DNA of 18,752 bases from UMGS882 sp045598975 (GCA_045598975.1 JAZRVE010000015.1:1-18752); one strand, 5' to 3'. Positions 5,938 through 13,415 are shown, numbered from the stretch's first letter. Translations and numbers: made by a program. Notes: a model not told the origin generated them from the sequence alone.

Positions 5938-6891
5938 TCAGTCTTCGTCCTTCTTCAAAGATAGTCCGAGCGAATGAAGCTTCTGAATGACTTCTTCCAG
6001 CGACTTCTTGCCAAGGTTACGCACCTTGATCATTTCGTCCTCGGTCTTGTTGACAAGGTCTTCGACTGTATCTATGCCGGCACGCTTCAAACAGTTAAAC
6101 GAGCGTACTGACATGTCAAGCTCCTCAATAGTCATCTCCATGACCTTTTCTTTGATGGTTTCCTGACGATCCACCATGATCTCCGCCTTTCCGGCGTTTT
6201 CGGATAAGTCTATGAACAGACTGAGATGCTCATTGAGAATCTTGGCAGCAAGGGAAATTGCTTCCTTTGCCGAAATGGTGCCGTCCGTCAGAACTTCCAG
6301 CGTCAGCTTGTCGTAGTCGGTCATGTTGCCGACACGCGTGTTCTCCACCGTGTAGTTTACCTTGTAAACCGGGGTGTAGATCGAGTCAACGCAGATAAGT
6401 CCGATCGGCGGATTCTGCATCGCCGCTTTATTCTTTTCGCCCGATACGTAGCCTCTGCCGTGTCCGAAGGTCAGCTCCATTTTGAGCGAGCCGCCCTGTT
6501 CGATGTAGGCAAGGTGGTGATCCTTGTTGAGGATCTCGATGTCCGAGTCGCACTTGATGTCACCGGCGGTGACTTCGCCTTCCTCGGTGGCTTCGAGAAT
6601 AACGGTCTTGGGTGTTTCGGTATGAAGCTTTGCTGTTATGCCCTTGATATTGAGAATGATTTCCGGTACGTCTTCCTTGACACCCGGTACCACGGATATT
6701 TCATGCAGCACGCCGTCGATCTTGACGCTCGTTGCCGCAACGCCCGGCAGAGAACTCAACAGCACCCGACGCAGCGAGTTGCCGAGCGTCGTGCCGTAGC
6801 CTCTTTCCAGAGGTTCAATGACAAACTTTCCGTAAGAACCGTCGGATTTCAATTCTAATGTGGTGATATTCGGTCTTTCGATTTCGATCAT
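5938..6891 (-). CDS. rpoA: DNA-directed RNA polymerase subunit alpha
   Basis: The alpha subunit, whose dimer seeds RNA polymerase assembly and contacts activators and UP elements. Of 317 residues, about 1-230 form the N-terminal dimerisation domain, with LGNSLRRVLLSSLPG at 36-50. The C-terminal DNA-binding domain spans about 245-312, with SVRSFNCLKRAGI at 261-273 (R263 corresponds to the DNA-contacting Arg of E. coli) and VRNLGKKSLEEV at 290-301. A short acidic tail ends in KKDED. GGGGAGG lies 11 bases before the ATG. It sits in its conserved place between rpsD and rplQ. No residue looks unusual. Confidence 0.99.
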   Translation of the reverse strand: MIEIERPNITTLELKSDGSYGKFVIEPLERGYGTTLGNSLRRVLLSSLPGVAATSVKIDGVLHEISVVPGVKEDVPEIILNIKGITAKLHTETPKTVILEATEEGEVTAGDIKCDSDIEILNKDHHLAYIEQGGSLKMELTFGHGRGYVSGEKNKAAMQNPPIGLICVDSIYTPVYKVNYTVENTRVGNMTDYDKLTLEVLTDGTISAKEAISLAAKILNEHLSLFIDLSENAGKAEIMVDRQETIKEKVMEMTIEELDMSVRSFNCLKRAGIDTVEDLVNKTEDEMIKVRNLGKKSLEEVIQKLHSLGLSLKKDED

Positions 6892-6939
6892 TGCCTGATA
6901 CCTCCCCTTTATTCAGTTGTTTCTTCCTTCGTTCAAGGG

Positions 6940-7572
6940 TTACGCTTTCTTGGAGTACCACTCAACGATAAAGTGCTCTTCGAACGGGAAGTCGATGTCT
7001 TCTCTCTTGGGAAGTGCGGACACAGTCGCGGTCACGTTCTGCTTGTCAACATCGAGCCATGCGGGGTTCTGACGGTTTTCAAGGTTTTCGACGAGCGACT
7101 TGATCTTTTCGGATTTGCGGCTGGATTCCTTGACGGATACCACGTCGCCGGGACGAAGGATGATGGAAGCGATGTCTGCCTTCTTGCCGTTGACGAGGAA
7201 ATGTCCGTGGGTGACGAGCTGTCTGGCGTCGCGGCGGCTTTCGCCCATGCCCATACGGAACACGACGTTGTCCAGTCTTCTTTCGATAAGCGTCAGCAGG
7301 TTTTCACCCGTCATGCCTTCCTTGGCATCGGCGATGGTGAAGTAGTTGCGGAACTGTCTTTCCGGAATACCGTAGTATCTCTTTGCCTTCTGCACTTCAC
7401 GAAGCTGTAAGCCGTATTCGCTGACTTTCTTGCGTGCGGCACCGTGCTGACCCGGAACTCCGGTACGGCGGTTCATCGCACACTTTTCCGTGAAGCAGCG
7501 TTCGCCCTTGGCAAACAGCTTGACGCCTTCCCGGCGGCACTGTCTGCATGCGGGTCCTGTATATTTTGCCAT
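6940..7572 (-). CDS. rpsD: 30S ribosomal protein S4 (zinc-binding form)
   Basis: Primary 16S rRNA-binding protein that nucleates 30S assembly and shapes the mRNA entry channel. The 210 residues carry an N-terminal zinc finger with Cys 9, 12, 26 and 31, the spacing known from thermophile S4, and an S4 RNA-binding domain starting about 98 (RRLDNVVFRMGMGESRRDAR). AGGAGG precedes the ATG. In Bacillus rpsD stands alone, whereas here it lies between rpsK and rpoA, as in many Clostridia and proteobacteria. S4 could in principle feed back on this operon; no known S4-binding fold was recognised. Confidence 0.98.
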   Translation of the reverse strand: MAKYTGPACRQCRREGVKLFAKGERCFTEKCAMNRRTGVPGQHGAARKKVSEYGLQLREVQKAKRYYGIPERQFRNYFTIADAKEGMTGENLLTLIERRLDNVVFRMGMGESRRDARQLVTHGHFLVNGKKADIASIILRPGDVVSVKESSRKSEKIKSLVENLENRQNPAWLDVDKQNVTATVSALPKREDIDFPFEEHFIVEWYSKKA

Positions 7573-7606
7573 GAGTCTTACTCCTCCTTAATCTTTCTTC
7601 GGTCGC

Positions 7607-8005
7607 TTATACGCGTCTTCTCTTGGGAGGACGGCAGCCGTTGTGCGGGATGGGCGTCACATCCTTGATGGATACGATTTCCAAACCTGCCGTTTGGAGA
7701 GCGCGGATCGCCGATTCTCTTCCCTGTCCGGGACCTCTCACATAGACTTCGACCGTTTTCAGTCCGTGTTCCATAGCCGCCTTGGCTGCGGTCTCGGCTG
7801 CGGTCTGTGCCGCATACGGCGTCGATTTTCTCGAGCCTCTGAAACCCATTTCGCCTGCCGATGCCCACGAAAGCGCGTTGCCGTCGGTGTCGGTGATGGT
7901 GACGATGGTATTGTTGAAGGACGAACGGATATGTGCCGAGCCCTTTTCGATGTTCTTACGTTCGCGGCGTCTCTTGGTTGCCGCTTTCTTTGTTACCTTT
8001 GCCAT
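7607..8005 (-). CDS. rpsK: 30S ribosomal protein S11
   Basis: Platform protein of the 30S subunit that contacts mRNA near the E site. The 132 residues begin MAKVTKKAATKRRRER. An upstream ATG at 8047 would add 14 residues but overlaps a hairpin and lacks a site, whereas AAGGAG lies 12-13 bases before 8005. Visible motifs are HIRSSFNNTIVTITD (25-39), GFRGSRKSTPYAAQ (54-67), VRGPGQGRESAIRAL (89-103) and the conserved basic tail with DVTPIPHNGCRPPKRRRV (115-132). The order rpsM-rpsK-rpsD-rpoA is conserved. Confidence 0.98.
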   Translation of the reverse strand: MAKVTKKAATKRRRERKNIEKGSAHIRSSFNNTIVTITDTDGNALSWASAGEMGFRGSRKSTPYAAQTAAETAAKAAMEHGLKTVEVYVRGPGQGRESAIRALQTAGLEIVSIKDVTPIPHNGCRPPKRRRV

Positions 8006-8028
8006 ACTTTGTTTGTCACTCCTTCCTA

Positions 8029-8044
8029 CGTGAGTCCCCTCACG
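8029..8044 (-). promoter_or_regulatory. hairpin between rpsM stop and rpsK ribosome binding site
   Basis: CGTGAG and CTCACG (8029-8034, 8039-8044) form a 6-bp stem with a 4-base loop just before the rpsK Shine-Dalgarno sequence. It could tune rpsK initiation or mRNA processing. There is no U run, so it is not a terminator. Confidence 0.4.
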
Positions 8045-8053
8045 CAAAAGTCC

Positions 8054-8422
8054 TTATTTCTTCTTGTTTGCGATGGTCTTTGCCTTACCTTTACGGGTTC
8101 TGGCGTTGGTTTTGGTGCGCTGTCCTCTTACCGGAAGACCTTTGCGATGGCGGACGCCGCGATAGGAGTCGATTTCCACCAGACGCTTGATGTTCATTGC
8201 CACATCGCGACGCAAATCACCTTCCACGGAATATTCGTGTTCGATGACTTCACGCACTTTTGCGATGTCTTCTTCCGTCAGATCCTTCACTCTCGTGTCG
8301 GGGTTGATGCCGGTTTTAGCAAGTATTTCGTTAGAACGTGTCCGTCCGATGCCGTAAATATACGTCAGTCCGATCTCGACTCTTTTTTCTCTCGGAAGGT
8401 CCACACCTGCGATACGTGCCAT
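8054..8422 (-). CDS. rpsM: 30S ribosomal protein S13
   Basis: Head protein of the 30S subunit forming bridges to L5 of the 50S subunit and contacting P-site tRNA. The 122 residues begin MARIAGVDLPREKRVEIGLTYI and include IYGIGRTRSNEIL (22-34), the LRRDVAMNIKRL helix and the basic tail RGQRTKTNARTRKGKAKTIANKKK. GAGGTG stands six bases before the ATG. It follows rpmJ after 46 bases, the usual infA-rpmJ-rpsM-rpsK order. Confidence 0.98.
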   Translation of the reverse strand: MARIAGVDLPREKRVEIGLTYIYGIGRTRSNEILAKTGINPDTRVKDLTEEDIAKVREVIEHEYSVEGDLRRDVAMNIKRLVEIDSYRGVRHRKGLPVRGQRTKTNARTRKGKAKTIANKKK

Positions 8423-8468
8423 ATTTTACACCTCGTTTTCTCGTCTTTCGACGCTTATGTCAGAGCGA

Positions 8469-8582
8469 TCAGCCCTGTCTTTGCTTGTGCTTCGGGTTTT
8501 CGCAGATAACCATGACCACACCGTGTCTCTTGATTATCTTGCATTTTTCACAGATTTTCTTTACCGAAGGTTTTACTTTCAT
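8469..8582 (-). CDS. rpmJ: 50S ribosomal protein L36 (zinc-binding form)
   Basis: The smallest ribosomal protein, 37 residues, read directly from the sequence as MKVKPSVKKICEKCKIIKRH followed by GVVMVICENPKHKQRQG. Cys 11, 14 and 27 with His 32 form the zinc ribbon of the C+ type. GGAGGT lies just upstream of the ATG at 8582. It binds 23S rRNA near the L7/L12 stalk base. The place between infA and rpsM is canonical. A GNRA-loop hairpin lies directly before its ribosome binding site. Confidence 0.98.
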   Translation of the reverse strand: MKVKPSVKKICEKCKIIKRHGVVMVICENPKHKQRQG

Positions 8583-8599
8583 TTTTCTGACCTCCATGT

Positions 8600-8615
8600 T
8601 CCGCCTCGCGGCGGA
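8600..8615 (-). promoter_or_regulatory. GCGA-tetraloop hairpin upstream of rpmJ
   Basis: TCCGCC and GGCGGA (8600-8605, 8610-8615) form a 6-bp stem; on the minus strand the loop is GCGA, a stable GNRA tetraloop. It ends four bases before the rpmJ Shine-Dalgarno sequence and may affect ribosome access or act as an mRNA processing or stability element. Confidence 0.4.
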
Positions 8616-8645
8616 TTCGTTCGGGTTATGCCGCACGCAAAGCCT

Positions 8646-8864
8646 TTACTTTGCGCGCCATGTGATCCGTCCCTTTGTCAGGTCGTAGCTGGATACCTCC
8701 ACCGTGACCTTGTCGCCGGGCAGAATCTTGATGAAATTCATGCGCAGCTTGCCCGAGATGTGAGCCGTTACCACGTGCTCGTTGGGAAGCTTTACTAAAA
8801 AGGTCGCATTCGGAAGGGCTTCGGTCACGATCCCTTCGAATTCGATTACATCGTCTTTGGACAA
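8646..8864 (-). CDS. infA: translation initiation factor IF-1, TTG start
   Basis: IF-1 occupies the A site of the 30S subunit during initiation; a single OB-fold (S1-like) domain. From the TTG at 8864 the protein is 72 residues (reading SKDDVIEFEGIV after the initiator), exactly the family length, with ALPNATFLVKL, HISGKLRMNFIKILPGDKV and YDLTKGRITWR. An ATG at 8909 would add 15 foreign residues inside the preceding gene; AGGAGGG at 8873-8879 lies 8 bases before the TTG and decides the start. It follows the KOW gene and precedes rpmJ, the normal Bacillota order. The rare start codon may lower IF-1 output. Confidence 0.95.
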   Translation of the reverse strand: MSKDDVIEFEGIVTEALPNATFLVKLPNEHVVTAHISGKLRMNFIKILPGDKVTVEVSSYDLTKGRITWRAK

Positions 8865-8872
8865 ATCCAATT

Positions 8873-8879
8873 CCCTCCT
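8873..8879 (-). promoter_or_regulatory. ribosome binding site fixing the TTG start of infA
   Basis: AGGAGGG on the minus strand, 8 bases before the TTG at 8864. It lies just after the TAG of the KOW gene and is the reason for rejecting the longer ATG reading frame of infA. Confidence 0.8.
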
Positions 8880-8880
8880 G

Positions 8881-9195
8881 CTAAATACCTTCGTTTCCGC
8901 TTTCGGCATATGCCGCGAGGAACGCGCTTACCGCCTCGTCCGTGAGGCTTTCCGCGATCGCTTCCGCGCTTGTTACGTGTGCCGCGCTCTTCTTTTTGGG
9001 TTTCTTCGCTTTTACGCGCGTCCCGTCGAAGAGGTAGGCGAAGCATTTGCCGCCGGCGTCCGTTTCGACCGATCCTATCACATACGCACGACCGCGATCC
9101 CGTCCCGCCCGCGACACGACGACCGTTCCGACCGCCGTCTGCGGGGTGACCGGGTGTGCCGGTCTTTTTAAGCGCCTTTTCTTCTCAAAGCTCAT
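8881..9195 (-). CDS. KOW-domain RNA-binding protein (L14e/L6e/L27e-like), function unassigned
   Basis: A basic protein of 104 residues with one KOW motif near residues 20-42 (AVGTVVVSRAGRDRGRAYVI), the loop used by L24, NusG and L14e/L27e-type proteins to bind RNA. The C-terminal half has a lysine patch (KAKKPKKK) and an Ala/Glu-rich helix. Bacillota commonly carry such a gene between map and infA; I recall B. subtilis ybzG in the same place. Its ATG overlaps the end of map by 11 bases and has no clear Shine-Dalgarno sequence, so it is probably coupled to map. Operon membership suggests a ribosome-linked role, which is inference; no reaction can be assigned. Confidence 0.85.
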   Translation of the reverse strand: MSFEKKRRLKRPAHPVTPQTAVGTVVVSRAGRDRGRAYVIGSVETDAGGKCFAYLFDGTRVKAKKPKKKSAAHVTSAEAIAESLTDEAVSAFLAAYAESGNEGI

Positions 9196-9937
9196 AGCCT
9201 GTTAAGATTTCCGCGCCGTGAGATGTGATGACCACGGTGTTTTCGTAGTGTGCCGAGAGCCTGCCGTCGTCCGTCACGACCGTCCAGTCGTTGTCGAGAA
9301 CGTGGATGTCCTCGCGTCCGGCGTTGATCATGGGCTCGATGGCGAGCGTCATGTTTTCGTACAGCCGCGTCCCGCGTCCCGCTCTGCCGTAGTTGGGAAC
9401 CTCCGGGTCCTCATGCAGATGCGCGCCGACGCCGTGCCCGACAAATTCCTTCACCACCGCGAAGCCCGCGCTTTCCGCGTGCTCCTGAATGGCGGCGCTG
9501 ATGTCGCCGAGCCGGTGTGCGGTGTCGGCGTACCGGATACCTTCAAAGAAGCTCTCGCGCGTGACGCGCTCCAATTTCCTTGCTTCCTCCGATACGTTCC
9601 CGACGAAGAAGGTGCGTGCCGCATCGCCGTGGTAGCCCTTGTAGCAGGCTCCGACGTCGACCTTGACGATGTCGCCCTCTTTTAACAGCCGCGGTCCGGG
9701 AATGCCGTGAATGACCTCGTCGTTGACACTGATGCAGGCGCTCGCGGGGAAGCCGTTGTAGTTGAGAAACGACGGAACGGCTCCGTGAGACGTGATATAG
9801 CGGTGGATCTCACTGTCGATGTGAAGCAGTGACACGCCCGGTTTTACGAGCGTTTCGGCAAGGGCGAGCGCCCCGCCTGTGATCTTGCCCGCTTCCCGCA
9901 TGAGCGCAAGCTCTTCGCTGTTCTTGATCCGGATCAT
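9185..9937 (-). CDS. map: methionine aminopeptidase, type I
   Basis: Removes the initiator methionine from nascent proteins after deformylation. The 250 residues have the full pita-bread fold and the five metal ligands: D94 (KVDVG), D105 (GDAART), H168 (FVGHGVG), E201 (AIEPMIN) and E232 (AHYENTV), plus the substrate-binding His at 77 (DEVIHGIP). There is no N-terminal zinc extension, so it is the short bacterial form. The ATG is 5 bases after the adk TGA with AAGGA in the adk end. The stop overlaps the KOW gene start. The order secY-adk-map-infA is conserved in Bacillota. Confidence 0.98.
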   Translation of the reverse strand: MIRIKNSEELALMREAGKITGGALALAETLVKPGVSLLHIDSEIHRYITSHGAVPSFLNYNGFPASACISVNDEVIHGIPGPRLLKEGDIVKVDVGACYKGYHGDAARTFFVGNVSEEARKLERVTRESFFEGIRYADTAHRLGDISAAIQEHAESAGFAVVKEFVGHGVGAHLHEDPEVPNYGRAGRGTRLYENMTLAIEPMINAGREDIHVLDNDWTVVTDDGRLSAHYENTVVITSHGAEILTGYEL

Positions 9938-9942
9938 GCCGG

Positions 9943-10581
9943 TCAGTCCTTGATGCCGAGCGCTTCTGCCGTCAGACGGGTGGTGTCTTTCAGTTCTTTC
10001 TGACCGATGACGGTCTTCAAGATGCCCTTTTCCTCGTAGTAGGCTTTCAGCGGTTCGGTTTCGGTGTGGTAGACCTGCAATCTGCTCTTTACGACCGCCG
10101 GATCGTCATCCTTGCGGATGGTGAGCGGCTCGCCGCAGGCGTCGCAGACGCCGTCTGCCTTGGGGGGATTGAATTCCACATGGTAGGTGGCGCCGCATTT
10201 GAGGCAGGTACGTCTGCCGCTCATGCGCGTCACGATGTCCTCGTCCTTTACCTCGATGTTGAGCACCACGTCGATGCCCACGCCCATGTCGTCCAGTGCT
10301 TTCGCCTGTGCTATGGTGCGCGGGAAGCCGTCGAGGATGAAACCGCCGCGGCAGTCGTCTTCGGCAAGTCTGTCTTTGATGATGCCGATGACGACCTCGT
10401 CGGGAACGAGCTTGCCGGCTTCGATATAGCTCTTTGCCGATTTGCCCATTTCGGTTCCGGTTTTGATGGCTTCACGGATGATGTTGCCCGTCGAGATGGT
10501 GGGAATGTTCAGCTTTTTGCTGACGATCTCCGCCTGCGTGCCTTTACCGGCACCGGGCGCTCCGAAAAAGATTATCTTCAT
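9943..10581 (-). CDS. adk: adenylate kinase (zinc-LID type)
   Basis: Interconverts ATP + AMP and 2 ADP, balancing the energy charge. The 212 residues show the P-loop GAPGAGKGT at 7-15, the AMP-binding ISTGN stretch at 29-33 (Asn where many homologues have Asp), LDGFPRT at 83-89, and a LID domain with Cys 126, 129, 146 and 149, the four-cysteine zinc site of Gram-positive adenylate kinases. GGAGA stands before the ATG, 14 bases after the secY stop. Position in the spc operon is standard for Bacillota. Confidence 0.98.
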   Translation of the reverse strand: MKIIFFGAPGAGKGTQAEIVSKKLNIPTISTGNIIREAIKTGTEMGKSAKSYIEAGKLVPDEVVIGIIKDRLAEDDCRGGFILDGFPRTIAQAKALDDMGVGIDVVLNIEVKDEDIVTRMSGRRTCLKCGATYHVEFNPPKADGVCDACGEPLTIRKDDDPAVVKSRLQVYHTETEPLKAYYEEKGILKTVIGQKELKDTTRLTAEALGIKD

Positions 10582-10595
10582 GCCGTTTTCTCCGC

Positions 10596-11873
10596 TTATT
10601 CAAGGAAGCCCTTATAATGACGCATGGTCATCTGTGCTTCGATTTCGGTTGCCGTCTCGATGACGACGCTGACAAGGATCAACAGCGAAGAGCCGCCGAA
10701 CGCAAGTCCGGAAAGCTTGGGGTTGATGATGCCGAGAATGAGCGGCAGCGTTGCGATGATCCCGAGGAAGATGGCACCGATGAGAGTGACACGACCGAGG
10801 ATCTTGGTGATATAATCGGTTGTCGGCTTACCGGGGCGGATGCCGGCGATGAAGCCGCCGTTCTGTTTGAGGTTGTTGGCTACTTCCATGGGATTAAAGG
10901 AGATCGCCAGATAGAAGTAGGAGAACGCGATGATCAGAACGAAGTACAACACCATATACACGACCGAACGCGTCGAGAAGAAGTTGACGATGGACTGCCA
11001 GACGCCCGGGCCCTTCGGCGGGAAGATAGCCGCGATGGTGGTCGGGATGGCAGCGATGGAGCTTGCGAAGATGATCGGCATGACGCCGGACATATTCAGC
11101 TTGATCGGAAGGAAGGTGCTCTGACCGCCGTACATTTTGCGGCCGACCTGGCGCTTGGCATACTGAACGGGAAGCCGGCGCTCGGCGTTGGTCACAAAGA
11201 CGATGAACACGATCATGGCGATCATGATGACGATGAAGAGCGCGAGCAGCAGCAGCTTGCCGGCAACGGTCCCGCCGTTCTGATAAGCGGTGAACGCCAT
11301 GGACGGGAAGGAGGCGGCGATACCGGCGAAGAGGATGAGGGAGATACCGTTGCCGATACCGTACTCATTGATCTTCTCGGCGAGCCACATGATGATCGCT
11401 GCGCCTGCGCAGTAGCACGCGATGATGACGATGCGCTTGAAGAGGTTAGGCTGATAGATGATGCCGAGCCCCTTGTCGATGTAGGTGCAGTAACCGATAC
11501 TGGTCACCAGCGCCAGCACCACGGTCGCATACCGCGTGATCTGGGTGAGCTTCTTTCTGCCTTCCTCGCCCTCTTTGGAGAGTCTTTCGAGCGGCGGGAT
11601 GGCGATGGTGAGAAGCTGGATGACGATGGATGCCGTGATATACGGCGAGATGGAAAGTGCAAACAGCGTTGCCTTGTTGAAGGCATCACCGGACAGAATG
11701 TTGAAATACTCGAACAAGCCCGTGAGTCCTGCGCCCGCCTGGATCAGCCCGGTGTACACGAACGGAACCGGAATGACCGATCCGATGCGGAACAGGATGA
11801 GGATCATCAGCGTAAATAACATTCTCTTGCGGAGCTCGGGAATTTTCCAAGCGTTCTTGAATGTCTGCAACAC
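10596..11873 (-). CDS. secY: preprotein translocase subunit SecY, GTG start
   Basis: Channel subunit of the Sec translocon in the cytoplasmic membrane. The 425 residues have about ten hydrophobic helices and the conserved cytosolic loops: IPPLERLSKEGEEGRKKL (92-109), EYGIGNGISLI (170-180), the NAERRLPVQYAKR loop (229-241) and the GGFIAGIRPGKPT loop (339-351) that contacts SecA and the ribosome. The start is GTG at 11871-11873, directly abutting the rplO TAA; a TTG follows at once. GAGGTGATC at 11877-11885 in the rplO end serves as ribosome binding site. Location between rplO and adk is canonical. Confidence 0.98.
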   Translation of the reverse strand: MLQTFKNAWKIPELRKRMLFTLMILILFRIGSVIPVPFVYTGLIQAGAGLTGLFEYFNILSGDAFNKATLFALSISPYITASIVIQLLTIAIPPLERLSKEGEEGRKKLTQITRYATVVLALVTSIGYCTYIDKGLGIIYQPNLFKRIVIIACYCAGAAIIMWLAEKINEYGIGNGISLILFAGIAASFPSMAFTAYQNGGTVAGKLLLLALFIVIMIAMIVFIVFVTNAERRLPVQYAKRQVGRKMYGGQSTFLPIKLNMSGVMPIIFASSIAAIPTTIAAIFPPKGPGVWQSIVNFFSTRSVVYMVLYFVLIIAFSYFYLAISFNPMEVANNLKQNGGFIAGIRPGKPTTDYITKILGRVTLIGAIFLGIIATLPLILGIINPKLSGLAFGGSSLLILVSVVIETATEIEAQMTMRHYKGFLE

Positions 11874-12320
11874 TTAGATCACCTCGGCCTTTCCGCCTGC
11901 GGCTTCGATTTTTTCCTTTGCGGAAGCAGAGATCTTGGCTGCTTTTACGGTAAGTGCCTTGGTGATTTCGCCTCTTCCGAGGACTTTGAGCCCGTCGAGT
12001 TCCTTGCGGATAACGCCCTTTTCGAGGAGCGCCTCTACGGTTACCTCTGCGCCCGCGTCAAAGACCTTGTCGAGCGTTTCCAGGTTGACGATAGCATATT
12101 CCTTCTTGAAAAGGAAATTGCTGAAACCTCTTTTCGGGAGGCGTCTGTAAAGCGGAATCTGTCCGCCTTCGAATCCGGGTCTGACACCGCCGCCGCTTCT
12201 GGCGTTCTGACCTTTGTGTCCGCGTCCGCCCGTTTTTCCGTTGCCGGAACCCGGTCCGCGTCCGCGGCGCCATGCGCCTTTGGTGGAGCCTGCTGCCGGA
12301 GAAAGTTCATGAAGCTTCAT
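11874..12320 (-). CDS. rplO: 50S ribosomal protein L15
   Basis: Large subunit protein with a long basic N-terminal extension that threads into 23S rRNA. The 148 residues begin MKLHELSPAAGSTKG, then the Gly/Arg-rich RRGRGPGSGNGKTGGRGHKGQ (18-38, shown here in part) and GFEGGQIPLYRRLPKRGF (49-66). The C-terminal half holds the globular L18e/L15 fold. AAGGAGG overlaps the end of rpmD, whose TAA is 2 bases before this ATG. Its 3' end contains the secY ribosome binding site. Confidence 0.98.
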   Translation of the reverse strand: MKLHELSPAAGSTKGAWRRGRGPGSGNGKTGGRGHKGQNARSGGGVRPGFEGGQIPLYRRLPKRGFSNFLFKKEYAIVNLETLDKVFDAGAEVTVEALLEKGVIRKELDGLKVLGRGEITKALTVKAAKISASAKEKIEAAGGKAEVI

Positions 12321-12322
12321 GA

Positions 12323-12502
12323 TTAACCCTCCTTTACTGAAATCAGATGGGAAATGGCAAAAATCTTGCCTTTCGTTGCGTCGTTGTTTTCGTGAACCGC
12401 AACATCGCCGATCTTGTGAAGACCAAGGGAGTTCGCCGTGATGATCTGGTTCTTCTTACAAGCGATGAGGCTCTTGGTAAGTGTGATCGTAACCTTTGAC
12501 AT
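12323..12502 (-). CDS. rpmD: 50S ribosomal protein L30
   Basis: Small large-subunit protein of 59 residues, the usual length, read directly from the sequence: it begins MSKVTITLTKSLIACKKNQ, has the conserved SLGLHKIGDVAVHEN stretch (25-39) and ends SHLISVKEG. GAGGAGG precedes the ATG at 12502, which lies 13 bases after the rpsE stop. The order rpsE-rpmD-rplO is conserved in the spc operon. L30 is absent in some lineages, so its presence is mildly informative. Confidence 0.97.
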   Translation of the reverse strand: MSKVTITLTKSLIACKKNQIITANSLGLHKIGDVAVHENNDATKGKIFAISHLISVKEG

Positions 12503-12515
12503 GACGTTTTCCTCC

Positions 12516-13019
12516 TCAGCCTAAAATTTCTTCGGCGCTCTTGCCTCTCATTCTGGCAACTTCTTCTGCCGTGCGGAGGCTCTTCAATCCCTCAAAGGTT
12601 GCTTTGACAACGTTGATCTTGTTGTTGGACTGCAAGCACTTTGCGCGGATATCCTTGATGCCCGCCATTTCCACCACCGAACGGACCGTGCCGCCGGCGA
12701 TGATGCCGGTACCTTCGGCTGCCGGTTTGAGAAGCACTCTTGCCGCTCCGAATTCTCCGATGATGTCATGCGGGATGCTCGTATTCTTGGTCGCAACGGT
12801 GATGATGTTCTTCTTGGCATCTTCCATTGCTTTACGGATGGCTTCCGGTACTTCGGCGCTCTTGCCGATCCCGTAGCCGACGTGTCCGTTGTGGTCGCCC
12901 ACGACGACGACTGCGGCAAAACGCATGATGCGTCCGCCCTTGACCGTCTTGGACACACGTCTTGTGTCGATGACCTGTTCCTCTAATTCTAAGGTTGCCG
13001 GGTCTATTTTGACTGCCAT
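12516..13019 (-). CDS. rpsE: 30S ribosomal protein S5
   Basis: Protein of the 30S shoulder lining the mRNA entry channel, involved in decoding fidelity. The 167 residues contain the double-stranded-RNA-binding-like N-terminal domain with RVSKTVKGGRIMRFAAVVVVG (21-41, shown here without gaps) and GYGIGKSAEVPEAIRKA (48-64), then the C-terminal fold with LKPAAEGTGIIAGG (96-109) and RSVVEMAGIKDI. The GGR loop known for spectinomycin contacts is intact. GGAGG lies before the ATG. It sits between rplR and rpmD as expected. Confidence 0.98.
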   Translation of the reverse strand: MAVKIDPATLELEEQVIDTRRVSKTVKGGRIMRFAAVVVVGDHNGHVGYGIGKSAEVPEAIRKAMEDAKKNIITVATKNTSIPHDIIGEFGAARVLLKPAAEGTGIIAGGTVRSVVEMAGIKDIRAKCLQSNNKINVVKATFEGLKSLRTAEEVARMRGKSAEEILG

Positions 13020-13035
13020 ATTATCCCTCCTACTC

Positions 13036-13395
13036 TCAGAACTTCAAACCGGCTTCACGAGCCGCGTCTGCCAGTTCCTTTACACGTCCGTGGAAAATGT
13101 AGCCGCCTCTGTCGAAGACCACTTCCGTGATCCCCTTTTCCAGAGCGCGCTTGGCTACGGCTTCTCCGACCTTTTTGGCTGCTTCCTTGTTTCCGCCGTA
13201 TGCGCCGAATTCCTTTTCCACGCTGGACGCGCTCACAAGTGTTTTGCCGCACGTGTCGTCGATCACCTGCGCATAGATGTTGGCGAGGGAGCGGTATACG
13301 CACAGTCTCGGACGGGAGGTCGTGCCGCTGATTTTGGCGCGGACACGAAGGTGTCTCTTTTTACGCTGCAAGTTGCTGTCTTTTCTGCTTACCAT
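13036..13395 (-). CDS. rplR: 50S ribosomal protein L18
   Basis: Binds 5S rRNA together with L5 and L25 and ties it to the large subunit. The 119 residues have a basic N-terminal tail (MVSRKDSNLQRKKRHLRVRA), the RPRLCVYRSLANIYAQVID strand region (28-46), and the C-terminal EVVFDRGGYIFHGRVKELADAAREAGL part. AAGGGAG precedes the ATG. It has the conserved place between rplF and rpsE. Nothing is unusual in length or key residues. Confidence 0.98.
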   Translation of the reverse strand: MVSRKDSNLQRKKRHLRVRAKISGTTSRPRLCVYRSLANIYAQVIDDTCGKTLVSASSVEKEFGAYGGNKEAAKKVGEAVAKRALEKGITEVVFDRGGYIFHGRVKELADAAREAGLKF

Positions 13396-13415
13396 TACTC
13401 TGCACTCCCTTCCCG

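Noticed and set aside
8457..8798. Plus-strand open frame over rpmJ and infA
   Set aside because: It overlaps two certain genes in antisense and shows no domain; the real coding signal is on the minus strand.
8865..8909. N-terminal extension of infA from the ATG at 8909
   Set aside because: The 15 extra residues do not fit IF-1, overlap the KOW gene, and lie upstream of the AGGAGGG site that serves the TTG start.
10617..11819. 400-codon plus-strand open frame opposite secY
   Set aside because: It is the antisense shadow of secY: very rich in Asp, Arg, Glu and His from reading hydrophobic codons backwards, without initiation signals.
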